DNA of 64,000 nt. It comes from Accumulibacter sp. (GTDB taxonomy: Bacteria; Pseudomonadota; Gammaproteobacteria; Burkholderiales; Rhodocyclaceae). A program made the translations under genes and the position numbers. This document shows positions 16,331 to 26,228 of the stretch, one piece after another; positions within the stretch are counted from its first letter, which is position 1, and each line of letters opens with the position of its first letter. The stretch lies in assembly GCF_029255285.1 (NCBI RefSeq), contig NZ_JAPUVI010000089.1:123139-187138 (forward strand), read 5' to 3'. A model generated the notes under the pieces. It did no database searches, was not told the DNA's origin, and worked only from the letters and a program-made list of their open reading frames with translations.

Positions 16331-17353
16331 ATGTCTCTGACTCGTACTCTGGCCCAGGGCGCTTGCGTCGCCATCGCCGGCTTCGGCGCTCAAGTTGCCT
16401 TCGCCGACAGCATCTCCCCGACTTCGTTCTCGGCCAACATCGCCGTCGGCGGTTCCGCGTCGGTTCACAAGACGGTTACGGTCACCAAGGAAGTGACCTC
16501 CGGCGTGGACATCTTCTTCATGGCCGACACCACCGGATCGATGGGTTCGCAAATCGCCGCCGTGCAGGCCAGCGCGGCTTCGCTGCTGACGAGCACCGGC
16601 GTTTATGGTGGCGTGCGCTGGGCGGTCGGCGAGTACAAGGATTTCGGCGATGTCTACGCCTATCGCCTCAATACGGCGCTGACCTCGGATACGACGGCAG
16701 TGACGGCGGGTATCGACGCCTGGGCTGCCAGTGGCGGCGGCGACACGCCGGAAGCCAACCTCTTCGCTCTCGAAACCGCCGCCGGCGCGGGTCCGGACTG
16801 GGGCGCGAGCACGGCCAAGGTGATGGTGTGGTTCGGTGACGAGCCGGGTCATGATCCTTCGGGCGGTTCGACCGAGGCGAGCGCGACCGCTGCACTGGTC
16901 GCCAGAAACATCAAGGTCGAGGCGATCGATGTCGGCGCGCTGAATTCGACCGGCCAGGCAGGCCGTATCGCCGCGGCGACGGGCGGTGCGTACTTCCCTG
17001 GCATCGATTCGGCAGGCATCGCCGCCGCTATCGACGCCGCCATCAAGTCGGCCGTGACGAACTACACCAAGGTCTGCCTGGATACGTCGGAAGCTGGCGC
17101 CGCTGGCGTCGCCGCCGTATCCACCCCGTGCTATGTCGGCACCTTCGACCGTTCCGAAGAGCGTACCTTCGAGTTCGACCTGACCTTCACCGGCGTGACC
17201 CCGGGCGATTTCAGCTTCAACACGTACGGCACGGTGGACGGCATCCGGGTGGCTCGGGAAGCCGACCGCATCCACGTTCCGGAGCCCGGCAGCCTGGCTC
17301 TGCTCGGCATCGCCGCCCTGGCTGGCCTGCGCGTACGTCGTCGCAGCGCCTGA
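16331..17353 (+). CDS. Secreted vWA-domain protein with PEP-CTERM sorting signal
   Basis: This 340-residue exported protein starts with a signal peptide ending near AFADS. A von Willebrand factor A domain follows, with the metal-ion-dependent adhesion motif DTTGSM near residue 66 and the conserved SGGGDTPEA threonine/acid region. The C-terminus is a textbook PEP-CTERM signal: VPEPGSLALLGIAALAGL followed by basic RVRRRS. Exosortase would cleave it and release or anchor the protein at the surface. TGAGGAG precedes the ATG. Proteins of this class are linked to extracellular matrix and floc formation; an adhesive role here is inference. No exosortase gene is in the window. Confidence 0.9.
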   Translation: MSLTRTLAQGACVAIAGFGAQVAFADSISPTSFSANIAVGGSASVHKTVTVTKEVTSGVDIFFMADTTGSMGSQIAAVQASAASLLTSTGVYGGVRWAVGEYKDFGDVYAYRLNTALTSDTTAVTAGIDAWAASGGGDTPEANLFALETAAGAGPDWGASTAKVMVWFGDEPGHDPSGGSTEASATAALVARNIKVEAIDVGALNSTGQAGRIAAATGGAYFPGIDSAGIAAAIDAAIKSAVTNYTKVCLDTSEAGAAGVAAVSTPCYVGTFDRSEERTFEFDLTFTGVTPGDFSFNTYGTVDGIRVAREADRIHVPEPGSLALLGIAALAGLRVRRRSA

Positions 17354-17379
17354 TCGTATCGCTATACCCCATCGGCAGC

Positions 17380-17412
17380 AAAAAGACGGCACAATAGTGC
17401 CGTCTTTTTTTT
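17380..17412 (+). terminator. Intrinsic terminator between the PEP-CTERM gene and the TPR gene
   Basis: GACGGCAC (17385-17392) pairs with GTGCCGTC (17397-17404) around AATA, flanked by AAAA and eight T residues. It is the best intrinsic terminator in the window. It ends only 12 bases before the next start codon. Confidence 0.92.
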
Positions 17413-17424
17413 CCCGGGCTGACT

Positions 17425-19269
17425 ATGAGCAATCGAAAAATCCCTCCGGCTAAGCTTCTGTTGCTGACGGTCCTTCTGCTTCGGGCAGATGGGGCCTTCG
17501 CTTATGTACTTCCATCACCGTCCGAACAGGCCAGCTTCGACTTCCAGCCGAAAATGGCCCAGCCGGCCAGTGAATTATCGACCGCCCCCGACGCGGCGCA
17601 ACTGAAGCAGGCGCTGCGTCTGTTCGAGGCAGGCAAGCTCAAGGAAGGCCTGCAGATCGCTCAGCAATCGGTCGCCGCCTATCCCAATTCGGCGGCCAGT
17701 CAGGAAGTGCTCGGCGTGGCGCTCGGCCTGTCGGGCGACATCGCCAACGCGCGCCAAGCGTTCGAGAAGGCGCTGTCGATCGAGCCGAAGCGGTGGACGG
17801 CGATGGTCAAGCTGGGCGACCTCGCTTATGCCGAAAAGCAGCTCAAGCAAGCCGAGAAACATTACCGGGCGGCGGCAGCGATCAAACCGGACGACGGCCA
17901 GTTGGCCCAGAGGCTCGGACTGATAGAGGCAGCCAATGGCAACCTGGCGGCTGCCGCCATTCAGTTCGAGAAGGGCGTCGCGGAGCTCGATGCCGATGTG
18001 GTCAGCATCCGCCCGAATCTGGGGGCGATTTACAACCGGCGGGGAGAGTATCAGCGGACGCTCGACCTGTTCAAGTCCGTTCCTCTCGACAAGGTCAAGG
18101 ATTACGCCGCCTACACGGTCGTCGCCGAGGCACGCTTCGGCCTCGGAAAACCTGCCGAGGCGCTGGCGCTGCTCGAAAAGGCGCGCGCGGCAGCACCGCG
18201 TCATCCTGTTCCCTGGTTGATAACCGGCCGCATTGCTCGGCAGACTCAGGACTACCGGCTGGCGATCAGCGCCTTGACCGAATATCTTCGCCTGCGCCCG
18301 AACGCTCCAGGCGGGGAGATGGAATTGGCTCTGGCGGAGATCGGCAGCGGCAAGACGGACGCCGGTCTGAAGCGCGCCGAAGCCGTTGCCGGGCGCACGG
18401 CGAACAATCCATTCATCGCGCTTGGCCTGGCTCAGGCGTATGCGGCCGCTGGCAAACGACAGCAGGCCAGCGACGCTTTCAAGGCGCTGTCGGCGACGCC
18501 CAGTGTGGCTCGGGCAGCGACTTTCGGTCTGGCGGCCGAACTGGAGAAGGACGGCCGCTTTGCCGAGAGCGAAGAGCTGATGGCCGCGCAGGCGAGGAAG
18601 GATCCCCGGGATATCGATGCCTTGCAGCGTCTGGGTTCGCTGCAGGCGACGCAGAAGAAGTACCAAGAGGCGGTGACCAGTTTCGAGCGTGGACTTACGT
18701 TGGCGCCGGACGATCCAAACCTGCTTCGCCTCTGCTCGATCGCTTACGCCAAGCTTGCCGATTACCGTAAGGCCATCGCACTGGCCGAGAAGCTGACCCG
18801 AGTGACTCCCAACAGTAAGGCGGCGCTGCTTCTGCTGGCCGTGACGACCGAGGAGTCGGGCGACAAGAGCGGCGCCGAGCGGCATTACCGCAGCCTGTTG
18901 GCACGCGACCCCGGCAACATCGTCGGGCAGAACAACCTCGCTTTGCTCCTGCTGGCGCGTGGGGAATACCGGGAAGCCGCACGCCTGGCCGATGCCTTGC
19001 ACAAGGCGGTGCCCAACAATCCGGACGTCCGCGATTCGGTGGGCTGGATCTACTTCCAGACGGGCCGCAAAGCCGAGGGGCTGGCGCTATTGCAGAAGCT
19101 GCCGCCCGATAGCGGGAGTCCAGGCGCCTGGTATCATTTGGCCGTCGCCTTGGCGGACAAGGGCGAGCGCAAGAAGGCGGCCGAGGCCGCGAACAAGGCT
19201 CTCGCGCTGAACCCGAATTTCCGGAATGCTCGCGAGGCCAAAATGCTGGCCGAAGCGGCGACGAAGTAG
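17425..19269 (+). CDS. Exported TPR-repeat protein, PEP-CTERM-associated by location
   Basis: This is a 614-residue protein with a signal peptide (LLLLTVLLLRADGAFA) and tetratricopeptide repeats over almost the whole mature length (from about residue 50 to 610). Repeat units such as GDLAYAEKQLKQAEKHYRAA and LGLSGDIANARQAFEKAL are clear. TPR arrays usually scaffold protein-protein contacts. The PEP-CTERM gene and its terminator lie immediately upstream, so this gene is probably expressed by read-through from the sigma-54 promoter. It lacks a lipobox and is shorter than PrsT-type PEP-CTERM TPR lipoproteins, so that name is not applied. Confidence 0.85.
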   Translation: MSNRKIPPAKLLLLTVLLLRADGAFAYVLPSPSEQASFDFQPKMAQPASELSTAPDAAQLKQALRLFEAGKLKEGLQIAQQSVAAYPNSAASQEVLGVALGLSGDIANARQAFEKALSIEPKRWTAMVKLGDLAYAEKQLKQAEKHYRAAAAIKPDDGQLAQRLGLIEAANGNLAAAAIQFEKGVAELDADVVSIRPNLGAIYNRRGEYQRTLDLFKSVPLDKVKDYAAYTVVAEARFGLGKPAEALALLEKARAAAPRHPVPWLITGRIARQTQDYRLAISALTEYLRLRPNAPGGEMELALAEIGSGKTDAGLKRAEAVAGRTANNPFIALGLAQAYAAAGKRQQASDAFKALSATPSVARAATFGLAAELEKDGRFAESEELMAAQARKDPRDIDALQRLGSLQATQKKYQEAVTSFERGLTLAPDDPNLLRLCSIAYAKLADYRKAIALAEKLTRVTPNSKAALLLLAVTTEESGDKSGAERHYRSLLARDPGNIVGQNNLALLLLARGEYREAARLADALHKAVPNNPDVRDSVGWIYFQTGRKAEGLALLQKLPPDSGSPGAWYHLAVALADKGERKKAAEAANKALALNPNFRNAREAKMLAEAATK

Positions 19270-19442
19270 GGCGGTTGTCTGTTCGTCCGGTCTTCGCCGG
19301 TGACCGGGTGAGCCGCCGGGGGTGTGGAGTACGTCAGTTTCTGCCACAAGCGCCGGTGGCGCCGGCGGCATATTGACGCTCATCAAGGCCGGCGGCGGCG
19401 CATTCTTCCTACAATCGGCACTTTCCCGACGACGAGAAAGCC

Positions 19443-20120
19443 ATGCGGCGCCCCCGACGCTTCAGCCAACTGTTCTGCATTCTGCTTGCCGTAGCCGCCG
19501 CGTTGCCGGCTCAGGCGCTCGACTCCGAAAAGGCCAAGGAGATCTACGGTCCTTGCGCGGCCTGCCATGGCGAGTTCGGCGCTGGCGGCAAGAAAGGAGA
19601 ATATCCGCGCCTTGCCGGCCAGTCGGCGAAGTACATGGAGCAGCAGTTGAAAGCCTTCCAGAGCCAGTTGCGGGTCAATCTGCCGATGTATCCCTACACC
19701 AAGGAACGCGAACTGCCGGACGAGGACATGAAGCTGGTGTCCGACTATCTGGCGCAGATCGTGCTTCCGACTCGGCAACCCGTTTTCAAGGACAGCGACG
19801 ACGCCCTGACGCGGCTGCTGGCGATGGAAAAGGTCATGATCTTGCCGCGTGCCGAGGGTGATATCGACCACGGCAAAACGGTTTATCAAAAGGAGTGCGC
19901 CGCCTGTCATGGCCGGACCGGCAAGGGGCGCGGCGGCATGTTTCCGATGCTCGTCGGGCAATACACCGTCTATCTGAAGAAGCAGATAGACGCCTACCTG
20001 AAAGCGGATCGCCCGCATGACGAGGAGGCGGCCGATCAGGGCGTGTTGTACACGCTTTCGGCGAGTGACCTGCGTGACATTCTCGCCTATCTGACGACGA
20101 TACAGGAAGTCGAGCCGTAG
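19443..20120 (+). CDS. Di-haem cytochrome c, c4 family
   Basis: This 225-residue periplasmic electron carrier has a signal peptide (residues 1-25) and two CAACH haem-c attachment sites, Cys38-His42 and Cys152-His156, one per tandem domain. Each domain ends with a methionine region (NLPMYPYT, GGMFPM) that could supply the axial ligand. Size and layout match cytochrome c4, which usually feeds terminal oxidases. GAGAAAG precedes the ATG. The gene converges on a methyltransferase gene with only five bases between them. Confidence 0.92.
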   Translation: MRRPRRFSQLFCILLAVAAALPAQALDSEKAKEIYGPCAACHGEFGAGGKKGEYPRLAGQSAKYMEQQLKAFQSQLRVNLPMYPYTKERELPDEDMKLVSDYLAQIVLPTRQPVFKDSDDALTRLLAMEKVMILPRAEGDIDHGKTVYQKECAACHGRTGKGRGGMFPMLVGQYTVYLKKQIDAYLKADRPHDEEAADQGVLYTLSASDLRDILAYLTTIQEVEP

Positions 20121-20125
20121 AAGGG

Positions 20126-20776
20126 TCAGCGCCGTTGCCATTCCTGCCAGCGTTCGCGCCCGGCAAAGACCGGCAGCGAATCGGTGACCGGGCGATCGTC
20201 GCGACGCACGAAGGACGCCGCCAGCAGGTCGTCGAGTTGTTCCGGGAGGATCGCAAAGGGTGGACCTGGCACTTCGCTGCCGAACAAGAAAAACCCGACG
20301 AGCAGTCCACCCGGATGCAACAGTCCGGCGATCCGGGCCGCATAGTCCGGCCAGAGCTTTCGCGGCAGTGCGCACAGGAAGGCGCGTTCGTAGATCAAAT
20401 CAAACCGCGCTTCCGGGGTAAACGTGAAGAAGTCGGCGCACAGCAGTTTGCCGCGCCAGGAGTCTCCCAACGTCCAACGGGCGCGCTCGACCGCGGCGCC
20501 GGAAAAATCGAGCGCTGTGACCTCCCAGCCGCGCTGAGCAAGGAAGGCGGCGTCGCAGGCACTGCCGCAGCCGGGGATCAGGACCTGCGGTTGGCTGGCG
20601 CCGCCTCCCGGTTCGGCTTGGCGCTTCGGGGGGGCAGGGCTGGCGTAGCGGTCGGCGAAGTCGCGAAGAGCGGACGGCGCCTCGCCGGCTTCCCAGGGCG
20701 TGACGCCCGAACGGAAACGATGATCCCAGAAGTCGGGAAGCTCCGGGCGTTGGTGGTTCGGCTTTGCGGACGACAT
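20126..20776 (-). CDS. Class I SAM-dependent methyltransferase, thiopurine methyltransferase-like
   Basis: This is a 216-residue soluble protein with the SAM-binding motif I VLIPGCGSACDAAFLA (about residues 67-82), the acidic end of strand 2 in VTALDFSG, and DLIYERAFLCALP. The N-terminal ELPDFWDHRFRSGVTPWE stretch is typical of the TPMT superfamily. Bacterial members detoxify tellurite, selenite or thiols, but the substrate here is not known. The ATG at 20776 is the first plausible start; the longer frame crosses the hemC promoter. It is divergent from hemC. Confidence 0.88.
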   Translation of the reverse strand: MSSAKPNHQRPELPDFWDHRFRSGVTPWEAGEAPSALRDFADRYASPAPPKRQAEPGGGASQPQVLIPGCGSACDAAFLAQRGWEVTALDFSGAAVERARWTLGDSWRGKLLCADFFTFTPEARFDLIYERAFLCALPRKLWPDYAARIAGLLHPGGLLVGFFLFGSEVPGPPFAILPEQLDDLLAASFVRRDDRPVTDSLPVFAGRERWQEWQRR

Positions 20777-20959
20777 GCGGTTCTTCGGGGCGGGTTGGTC
20801 GGGGGCTGTGGATGATCGCGCTGCGGCGCTGCGTCGCCGTTCAACGTCGGGCCACCGGCGCCGACAGGGGGAGTCACGCAGGCGTGTTAGAATTGCCGCC
20901 TCGTTGAAGTGCGTCACCGCGTCGGCCAGGGTCTGCCGGCGCCCTTGCCGGGAGGCCTC

Positions 20960-21910
20960 TTGAACTCTGCAAACCGAGCCCCATCCCGTCTGGTCATTGC
21001 CTCGCGCGAGTCCCGTCTCGCCATGTGGCAGGCGCAGCACGTCAGTCGCCGCCTGGCAGAATTATATCCGCAGACCGAGATCAGCATTCTCGGCATGACT
21101 ACCCGGGGAGATCGGATCCTCGACCGGCCGCTCGCCGCCATCGGCGGCAAGGGCCTGTTCATCAAGGAACTCGAGGTCGCCATGCAGGAGGGGCGCGCCG
21201 ACTTGGCCGTGCACTCGATGAAAGACTTGCCGATGGAGATGCCGGCCGGCTTCACGCTGGCCGCCATCTCGGCCCGTGAAAACCCGTGCGATGCTTTCGT
21301 CTCCAGCCGCTTTGCCAGGCTCGACCAATTGCCGGCCAATGCCGTGGTCGGCACCTCCAGCCAGCGCCGCGCCGCCATGCTGCGCGCCGGCTATCCGCAG
21401 CTTTCGATCGAGAGTTTGCGCGGCAACCTCGATACGCGTCTCCGCAAACTCGATGCCGGCGACTATGATGCGATCATCCTGGCCGCTGCCGGCCTGATTC
21501 GGCTGGGTCTGACCGATCGCATCAGGGCCGTGCTGACGCCCGAGCAATCGCTGCCGGCTCCCGGACAAGGCGTTCTGGCGATCGAGGTGTTGTCGGCACG
21601 CGCCGATCTGATCGCCCTGCTGGCGCCGCTCGACGATGCCGCTACGGCGCACTGCGTGCGCGCTGAGCGCGCCTTCTCGCGCGCGCTCGGAGGTAGCTGC
21701 CAGCTACCTCTGGCGGCGCATGCCGTGCTCGAGGACGGCCGCCTGTGGCTGCGCGGCTGGATCGCCACAACGGACGGACGGCGCCGGCTGGCGGGCGAGT
21801 GGTATGGCGCGGCCGGCGACGACGAGTCGATTGGCCAGCGACTTGCCGACGCGCTGCGCGAACGCGGTGCCGACGCCATCCTTCGCGAATCGGCTGCCAT
21901 CAGCCAATGA
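20960..21910 (+). CDS. hemC: Porphobilinogen deaminase (hydroxymethylbilane synthase)
   Basis: HemC joins four porphobilinogen units into hydroxymethylbilane in haem biosynthesis. The predicted protein has 316 residues. Motifs are [12 protein letters not shown] near the N-terminus, [26 protein letters not shown] and the dipyrromethane-cofactor cysteine in LGGSCQLP. The TTG at 20960 is chosen because GGGAGG ends four bases before it and the resulting N-terminus matches the family; an earlier in-frame ATG at 20909 has no such site. Its stop codon overlaps the hemD start (ATGA). Confidence 0.96.
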   Translation: MNSANRAPSRLVIASRESRLAMWQAQHVSRRLAELYPQTEISILGMTTRGDRILDRPLAAIGGKGLFIKELEVAMQEGRADLAVHSMKDLPMEMPAGFTLAAISARENPCDAFVSSRFARLDQLPANAVVGTSSQRRAAMLRAGYPQLSIESLRGNLDTRLRKLDAGDYDAIILAAAGLIRLGLTDRIRAVLTPEQSLPAPGQGVLAIEVLSARADLIALLAPLDDAATAHCVRAERAFSRALGGSCQLPLAAHAVLEDGRLWLRGWIATTDGRRRLAGEWYGAAGDDESIGQRLADALRERGADAILRESAAISQ

Positions 21911-22677
21911 GCGGGCTCCTGCAAGGCCGGCGAATCGCCATCACCCGCCCGCGCGGGCAGGCGGACAGCCTGACCGCCATGATCGCCGGGCTGGGGGGCG
22001 AAGCGATCGTCTGTCCCCTGCTCGAAATCGCGCCGGCCGACGATCCGGAGCCCCTGCGGTTGGCCATCGCGCGCCTCGATTCCTACTCGCTGGCCGTGTT
22101 CATCAGCCCGAACGCTGTCGCTTTCAGCCTGCCGCAGATTCTCGCTCGCCGTCCGTGGCCGGCCGCGTTGCGGGCGGTCGCCATTGGCCAGGGGAGTGTG
22201 TCCTTGCTCGCGACCTACGGCATCGAGAACGCGCTGGTGCCCAATGAGCGCTTCGACTCGGAGGCCGTTCTGGCGCTGCCGGAGTTGCAGCGGCAGAACG
22301 TTGCTGGCCGGCGGGCGGTGATCTTTCGTGGCAACGGAGGACGCGAATTGCTGGCCGAGACGCTGCGCGAGCGCGCAGTCGAGGTCGATTGCGTGAGCTG
22401 TTACCAGCGTTCGGCGCCGAGCGATGTGGCGGCGCTGCAGGAGGACTTGCGCCGCGGCGAGCTCGACGCCGTGACCGTCTCGTCGAGCGAGGCCTTGCGC
22501 AATCTGCTGCGCCTGCTCGACGATGCGGCGCGCGCGCATCTGGCGCAGACGCCGGTTTTCGTGCTGCACCCGCGTATCGCCGAGTTGGCACAGCAACTCG
22601 GATTGCGCAATGTCGTTCTGACCGCGCCGGCCGACGCCGGGCTGGTGGCCGCTTTGTGCGCCCATCGCTGGCGCTGA
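21907..22677 (+). CDS. hemD: Uroporphyrinogen-III synthase
   Basis: HemD cyclises hydroxymethylbilane to uroporphyrinogen III. The 256-residue length matches the family, although sequence conservation is naturally low. Supporting segments are [11 protein letters not shown] at the N-terminus, FISPNAVAF, the Tyr in [10 protein letters not shown] and [13 protein letters not shown]. The ATG overlaps the hemC stop by four bases, a coupling typical of hemCD. The usual downstream hemX/hemY genes are absent; an ABC-F gene converges instead. Confidence 0.95.
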   Translation: MSGLLQGRRIAITRPRGQADSLTAMIAGLGGEAIVCPLLEIAPADDPEPLRLAIARLDSYSLAVFISPNAVAFSLPQILARRPWPAALRAVAIGQGSVSLLATYGIENALVPNERFDSEAVLALPELQRQNVAGRRAVIFRGNGGRELLAETLRERAVEVDCVSCYQRSAPSDVAALQEDLRRGELDAVTVSSSEALRNLLRLLDDAARAHLAQTPVFVLHPRIAELAQQLGLRNVVLTAPADAGLVAALCAHRWR

Positions 22678-22768
22678 ATTCCGCCGTCGTGCCGGCTTGG
22701 CGCGGCGCACGGGCGAGAGACCGGGGCCGGGCAGCAAGTAGGGCGGTTTCGTGCCTGCCGCCCAGCGC

Positions 22769-24391
22769 TCAGGCAATTCCCTGGCTGGCGAGATACTCTT
22801 CGTAGTTGCCGGGGTAGTTGACGATCTTTCCGTCGAGGCGGATCTCCAGGACTCGGGTGGCCAGCGACGAGACGAACTCGCGGTCGTGCGAGACGAAGAT
22901 CAGGGTTCCCTTGAATTTCTCGAGCGCCGTGTTGAGCGATTCGATCGATTCCATGTCCAGGTGGTTGGTCGGCTCGTCCATCACCAGAACGTTCGGCTTC
23001 ATGAGCATCAGTTTGCCGAAGATCATGCGTCCCTGTTCGCCGCCCGAGATGACCCTGACCGCCTTGCGGACCTCGTTGCCCGAAAACAGCAGGCGGCCGA
23101 GCGTGCCGCGGATCAGCGTTTCGAGGTCGTCGCCGTCGGCCGCGCTGGCGCGCGCATAGCCGGCGATCCATTCGGTCAGGCTGGCGTCGCTGTCGAAGTC
23201 CTGTGCGTGATCCTGCGCATAGTAGCCGCAGCGCGCTTTCTCCGCCCACTTGATGCTGCCGCGCTGCGGCGCCAGTTCAGCCATCAACAGCTTGAGCAGC
23301 GTGCTCTTGCCGACGCCGTTCTCGCCGATGATCGCCAGTCGGTCGCCACCGTTGATCGTCAGGTTGAGCCGGTCGAAGATCTTGCGCGCGCTTCCCGGAT
23401 AAGCGAAAGTCAGGCTGTCGATCTCGACTGCTTGCCGGTGCAGCTTTTCCTTGTCGTCGAACTCGAAACGGATCCACGGATACTGGCGCGACGAAGGCTT
23501 CACATCCTCGGGCTTCAGCTTGTCGATCAGTTTCATGCGCGACGTCGCCTGCTTGGCCTTGGACGCGTTGGCCGAGAAACGGCGAACGAAGTTCTGCAGT
23601 TCGGCGATCCGTTCTTTCGCTTTCGCATTGGCGTTTTGCTGGCGCTCGCGGGCCAGCGCCGAGGCTTCCATGAAGTCGTCGTAATTGCCCGGATAAACCG
23701 TGATCTTGCCGTAGTCCAGGTCGGCCATGTGGGTGCACACCTGGTTAAGGAAGTGGCGATCGTGCGAAATGATCACCATCGTGCTGCTGCGCTCGTTGAT
23801 CACGTTTTCCAGCCAGCGGATGGTGGCGATGTCGAGGTTGTTGGTCGGTTCGTCGAGCAGCAGGATGTCCGGGTCGGCAAATAGGGCCTGAATCAGCAGG
23901 ACGCGCAGTTTCCAGCCCGGCGCGACGTCGCTCATCGGACCGAAATGCTGCTCGGCGGGGATGCCGACGCCGAGCAGCAGCTCACCGGCGCGCGATTCGG
24001 CGGTGTAGCCGCCGTACTCGGCAAAGCGTGCCTCGAGGTCGGCGGCGTGCAGGTAATCGTCCTCGGTGGCGTCCGGATTGGCGTAGATGGCGTCCTTTTC
24101 GAGCATGCAGGCCCACATTTCCGTGTGCCCCATCAGCACGACGTCGATCACGCGATGCTGCTCAAAGGCGAACTGGTCCTGGCGCAGGTAGGCCATGCGT
24201 TCGTGCGGGTCCTTGGAGACATTGCCGGCCGTCGGTTCGAGTTCGCCGTCGAGGATCTTCATGAAGGTCGACTTGCCGGAGCCATTGGCGCCGATCAAGC
24301 CGTAGCGATAGCCCTCACCGAACTTGACCGTAACGTTTTCGAACAAGGGCTTGGCCCCGAACTGCATGGTGACATTGTTGGCCGCGAGCAC
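22769..24391 (-). CDS. ybiT: ABC-F family ATPase, YbiT type
   Basis: This is a 540-residue soluble protein with two ABC ATPase domains and no membrane segments, as in ribosome-associated ABC-F factors. Walker A motifs are GANGSGKST (near residue 35) and GENGVGKST (near residue 360). The second domain has signature ISGGEQGR, while the first has the divergent VAPGWKLRV that marks the YbiT subgroup. Walker B regions are [11 protein letters not shown] and [11 protein letters not shown]. The linker is basic and helical (residues ~235-305). The GTG at 24391 follows CGAGG. A role in translation elongation is likely. Confidence 0.93.
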   Translation of the reverse strand: MLAANNVTMQFGAKPLFENVTVKFGEGYRYGLIGANGSGKSTFMKILDGELEPTAGNVSKDPHERMAYLRQDQFAFEQHRVIDVVLMGHTEMWACMLEKDAIYANPDATEDDYLHAADLEARFAEYGGYTAESRAGELLLGVGIPAEQHFGPMSDVAPGWKLRVLLIQALFADPDILLLDEPTNNLDIATIRWLENVINERSSTMVIISHDRHFLNQVCTHMADLDYGKITVYPGNYDDFMEASALARERQQNANAKAKERIAELQNFVRRFSANASKAKQATSRMKLIDKLKPEDVKPSSRQYPWIRFEFDDKEKLHRQAVEIDSLTFAYPGSARKIFDRLNLTINGGDRLAIIGENGVGKSTLLKLLMAELAPQRGSIKWAEKARCGYYAQDHAQDFDSDASLTEWIAGYARASAADGDDLETLIRGTLGRLLFSGNEVRKAVRVISGGEQGRMIFGKLMLMKPNVLVMDEPTNHLDMESIESLNTALEKFKGTLIFVSHDREFVSSLATRVLEIRLDGKIVNYPGNYEEYLASQGIA

Positions 24392-24702
24392 TAAGAAACC
24401 TCGGTGAAATCATTGAGTTGCGAAAGGGCGATATTGTACCTCAGAGTGCTTCGGCGGGCTCGCCTCAATTGGGCGTTGGTCAGTCGTGCGCTTCCCCGGG
24501 CAGTCAGCCGCGACCGCCGGGCCATCCAACGGGTGCTGGTGGTCGAGATGATGGCCGACGCGTATCGATGTGCGGCAGCAGGCTTGGAGACGTGGCGGGT
24601 ATTCCGCCCCGCTTGACGTCCCGCCGGCTGGCCCGCAGGATAGACGCCGGCCGGCTCAGTTCGGCTTGCATTCTTGTTGTTGTCAGCCATGGAGGGCAAT
24701 CT
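24392..24702. other. Divergent promoter region, no recognised gene
   Basis: This gap of 311 bases separates the minus-strand ABC-F gene and the plus-strand lipoprotein gene. It must hold both promoters. No clear -35/-10 pair or hairpin stands out, and the short open frames are not convincing. Confidence 0.4.
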
Positions 24703-25005
24703 GTGAAAGCGAACAGAAGCGTTGGCTCGGCTTGGCCGCTGGCATTCATTCTGGCGGGCTGCGCCGCGAATATCGTGCCGACGGGTCCGGACACCTACAT
24801 GATGTCGGACACGGCCGGCTGGGTGAACTACCATCGGGCGATCGACACCTGTCGAAGTCAGGGCAAGGACATGATGCCGCTGGCCACCAGCTCGCATTAC
24901 GGCAGTCTGAATACCGCCGATTATCCGAAAGTCTTCTTCAAGTGCGTGCCGGCTCCGGAGTCCTCGGTCAAGGGCCAGGCGGCGTCGCCGGCCCCGGGCG
25001 GCTGA
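24703..25005 (+). CDS. Small lipoprotein of unknown function
   Basis: This encodes a 100-residue lipoprotein. The GTG at 24703 has GGAGGG five bases upstream; the open frame extends further back but without a ribosome site. The signal peptide ends in LAGC (Cys20). The mature part contains two cysteines (in DTCRSQ and FFKCVP) that could form a disulfide, and the repeated dipeptide MM. Short lipoproteins with a PTGPDTYM-like start after the cysteine occur in several betaproteobacteria, but no function is known to me. Confidence 0.7.
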   Translation: MKANRSVGSAWPLAFILAGCAANIVPTGPDTYMMSDTAGWVNYHRAIDTCRSQGKDMMPLATSSHYGSLNTADYPKVFFKCVPAPESSVKGQAASPAPGG

Positions 25006-25160
25006 TGGCTGGACCGTAGCCCGCGCGCAACGAGCGCTCTTGCCGGCTTGTCCACCGTCTGGCTCACGATGGGGCAGGTCGCGCTTGGCTGCCTACTTGC
25101 CGCAGCCGCGGAGTTTTCGGCACCGAGGATTTTTTTGCTCCACTTACATGAGGATTCAAC

Positions 25161-26021
25161 ATGATCAAACAAACCCTGCTCGTCGCCGGGCTTGCCGCAA
25201 GCCTGGCTATTGCGGCTTCACCGGCCGGGGCGGCTGAATCGGCCCTGGCGACGATCAAGCAGTCGGCGACGCTGAAACTCGGCTATCGTGAAAATTCGAT
25301 CCCGTTCTCGTTCGTCGGCGACGACCGGCAGCCACGCGGCTACAGCGTGGACCTGTGCCGGATCGTGGCCGAGGATCTTGGCCGGCAACTGGGCCTGCCG
25401 AAACTCGATGTGCGCTGGGTGCCGGTGACGGCGCAGAACCGTTTCGAGGCGTTGAAGAGTGGCGCGATCGACATCGAATGCGGCAACACGACCCAGACCC
25501 TGTCGCGGCGTGCCGATTTCGACTTCAGCCTGATGACTTTCGTCGATGGCGCCGGCCTGTTGTTTCGCGACGGCGAGGCGCCGTCGTCGGTGGAAGCGAT
25601 CAAGGGGCAGCGTGTCGCGGTGGTGGCCGGAACGACGACCGAAAGGGTGCTCGAGGAATTGATCGGCGCCGGCAAGCACGGATTTGTCCTGCTCAAGGTG
25701 GCGGATCACGATGCCGCCTTGAAGGCGCTGACCAACAAGACAGCCACGGCGTACGCCGCCGATCGCACGGTGCTGATCTCGACGGCCCTCGTCCGTGGGC
25801 AGGGACAGAGCTTCGCGCTGGCCACGGTGCAGTTCAGCTACGAGCCCTACGGCCTGGTCATGCGCCGGGATGCCGATCTTCGCCTGGCGGTGGATCGCAG
25901 CCTGGCGAGGCTTTATCGCAGCGGCGAGATCGGCCCCATCCTCGGCCGCTGGTTCGAGCCGCTCGGCAAACCGAACGATGCCCTGCAGGCGATGTTCCTG
26001 ATCAACGGGCTGCCCGAGTAG
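25161..26021 (+). CDS. Periplasmic amino-acid-binding protein (GltI-like), orphan
   Basis: This 286-residue family 3 solute-binding protein has a signal peptide (residues 1-24) and the two-lobed fold typical of polar amino-acid receptors. Ligand-site segments include LKLGYRENSIPFSF near residue 38, the catalytically conserved DIECGNTTQTLSRR around residue 105-120 and VAVVAGTTTERVL near the hinge. These match the glutamate/aspartate subgroup. TGAGGA precedes the ATG. No permease or ATPase gene is beside it, so it must serve a transporter elsewhere or act as a sensor input. Confidence 0.88.
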   Translation: MIKQTLLVAGLAASLAIAASPAGAAESALATIKQSATLKLGYRENSIPFSFVGDDRQPRGYSVDLCRIVAEDLGRQLGLPKLDVRWVPVTAQNRFEALKSGAIDIECGNTTQTLSRRADFDFSLMTFVDGAGLLFRDGEAPSSVEAIKGQRVAVVAGTTTERVLEELIGAGKHGFVLLKVADHDAALKALTNKTATAYAADRTVLISTALVRGQGQSFALATVQFSYEPYGLVMRRDADLRLAVDRSLARLYRSGEIGPILGRWFEPLGKPNDALQAMFLINGLPE

Positions 26022-26057
26022 CGGCCTCCCTTGGTGCAGCGCGAAAACGGTGTGTCG

Positions 26058-26087
26058 GGCCGGCGGGAGCAGTCCTTCCCGCCGGCC
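26058..26087. terminator. Hairpin between convergent genes
   Basis: Perfect 11-bp stem GGCCGGCGGGA/TCCCGCCGGCC (26058-26068 with 26077-26087) with an 8-base loop, lying between the binding-protein gene and the convergent kinase gene. There is no T-tract, so termination would be weak or Rho-assisted. Confidence 0.4.
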
Positions 26088-26228
26088 TGAGAAACGCCGC
26101 TCCCAGGGGCAGGGCACGAGCGCCGCGGGAGCGGCGAAGCGCATCGACGCTTCGTCCTTGCCATGTCCCATCGACCTCGCAAACCGCGCCGCGCCGAACA
26201 CGAGGCTACCGGCAGCCACCAACCTCCG

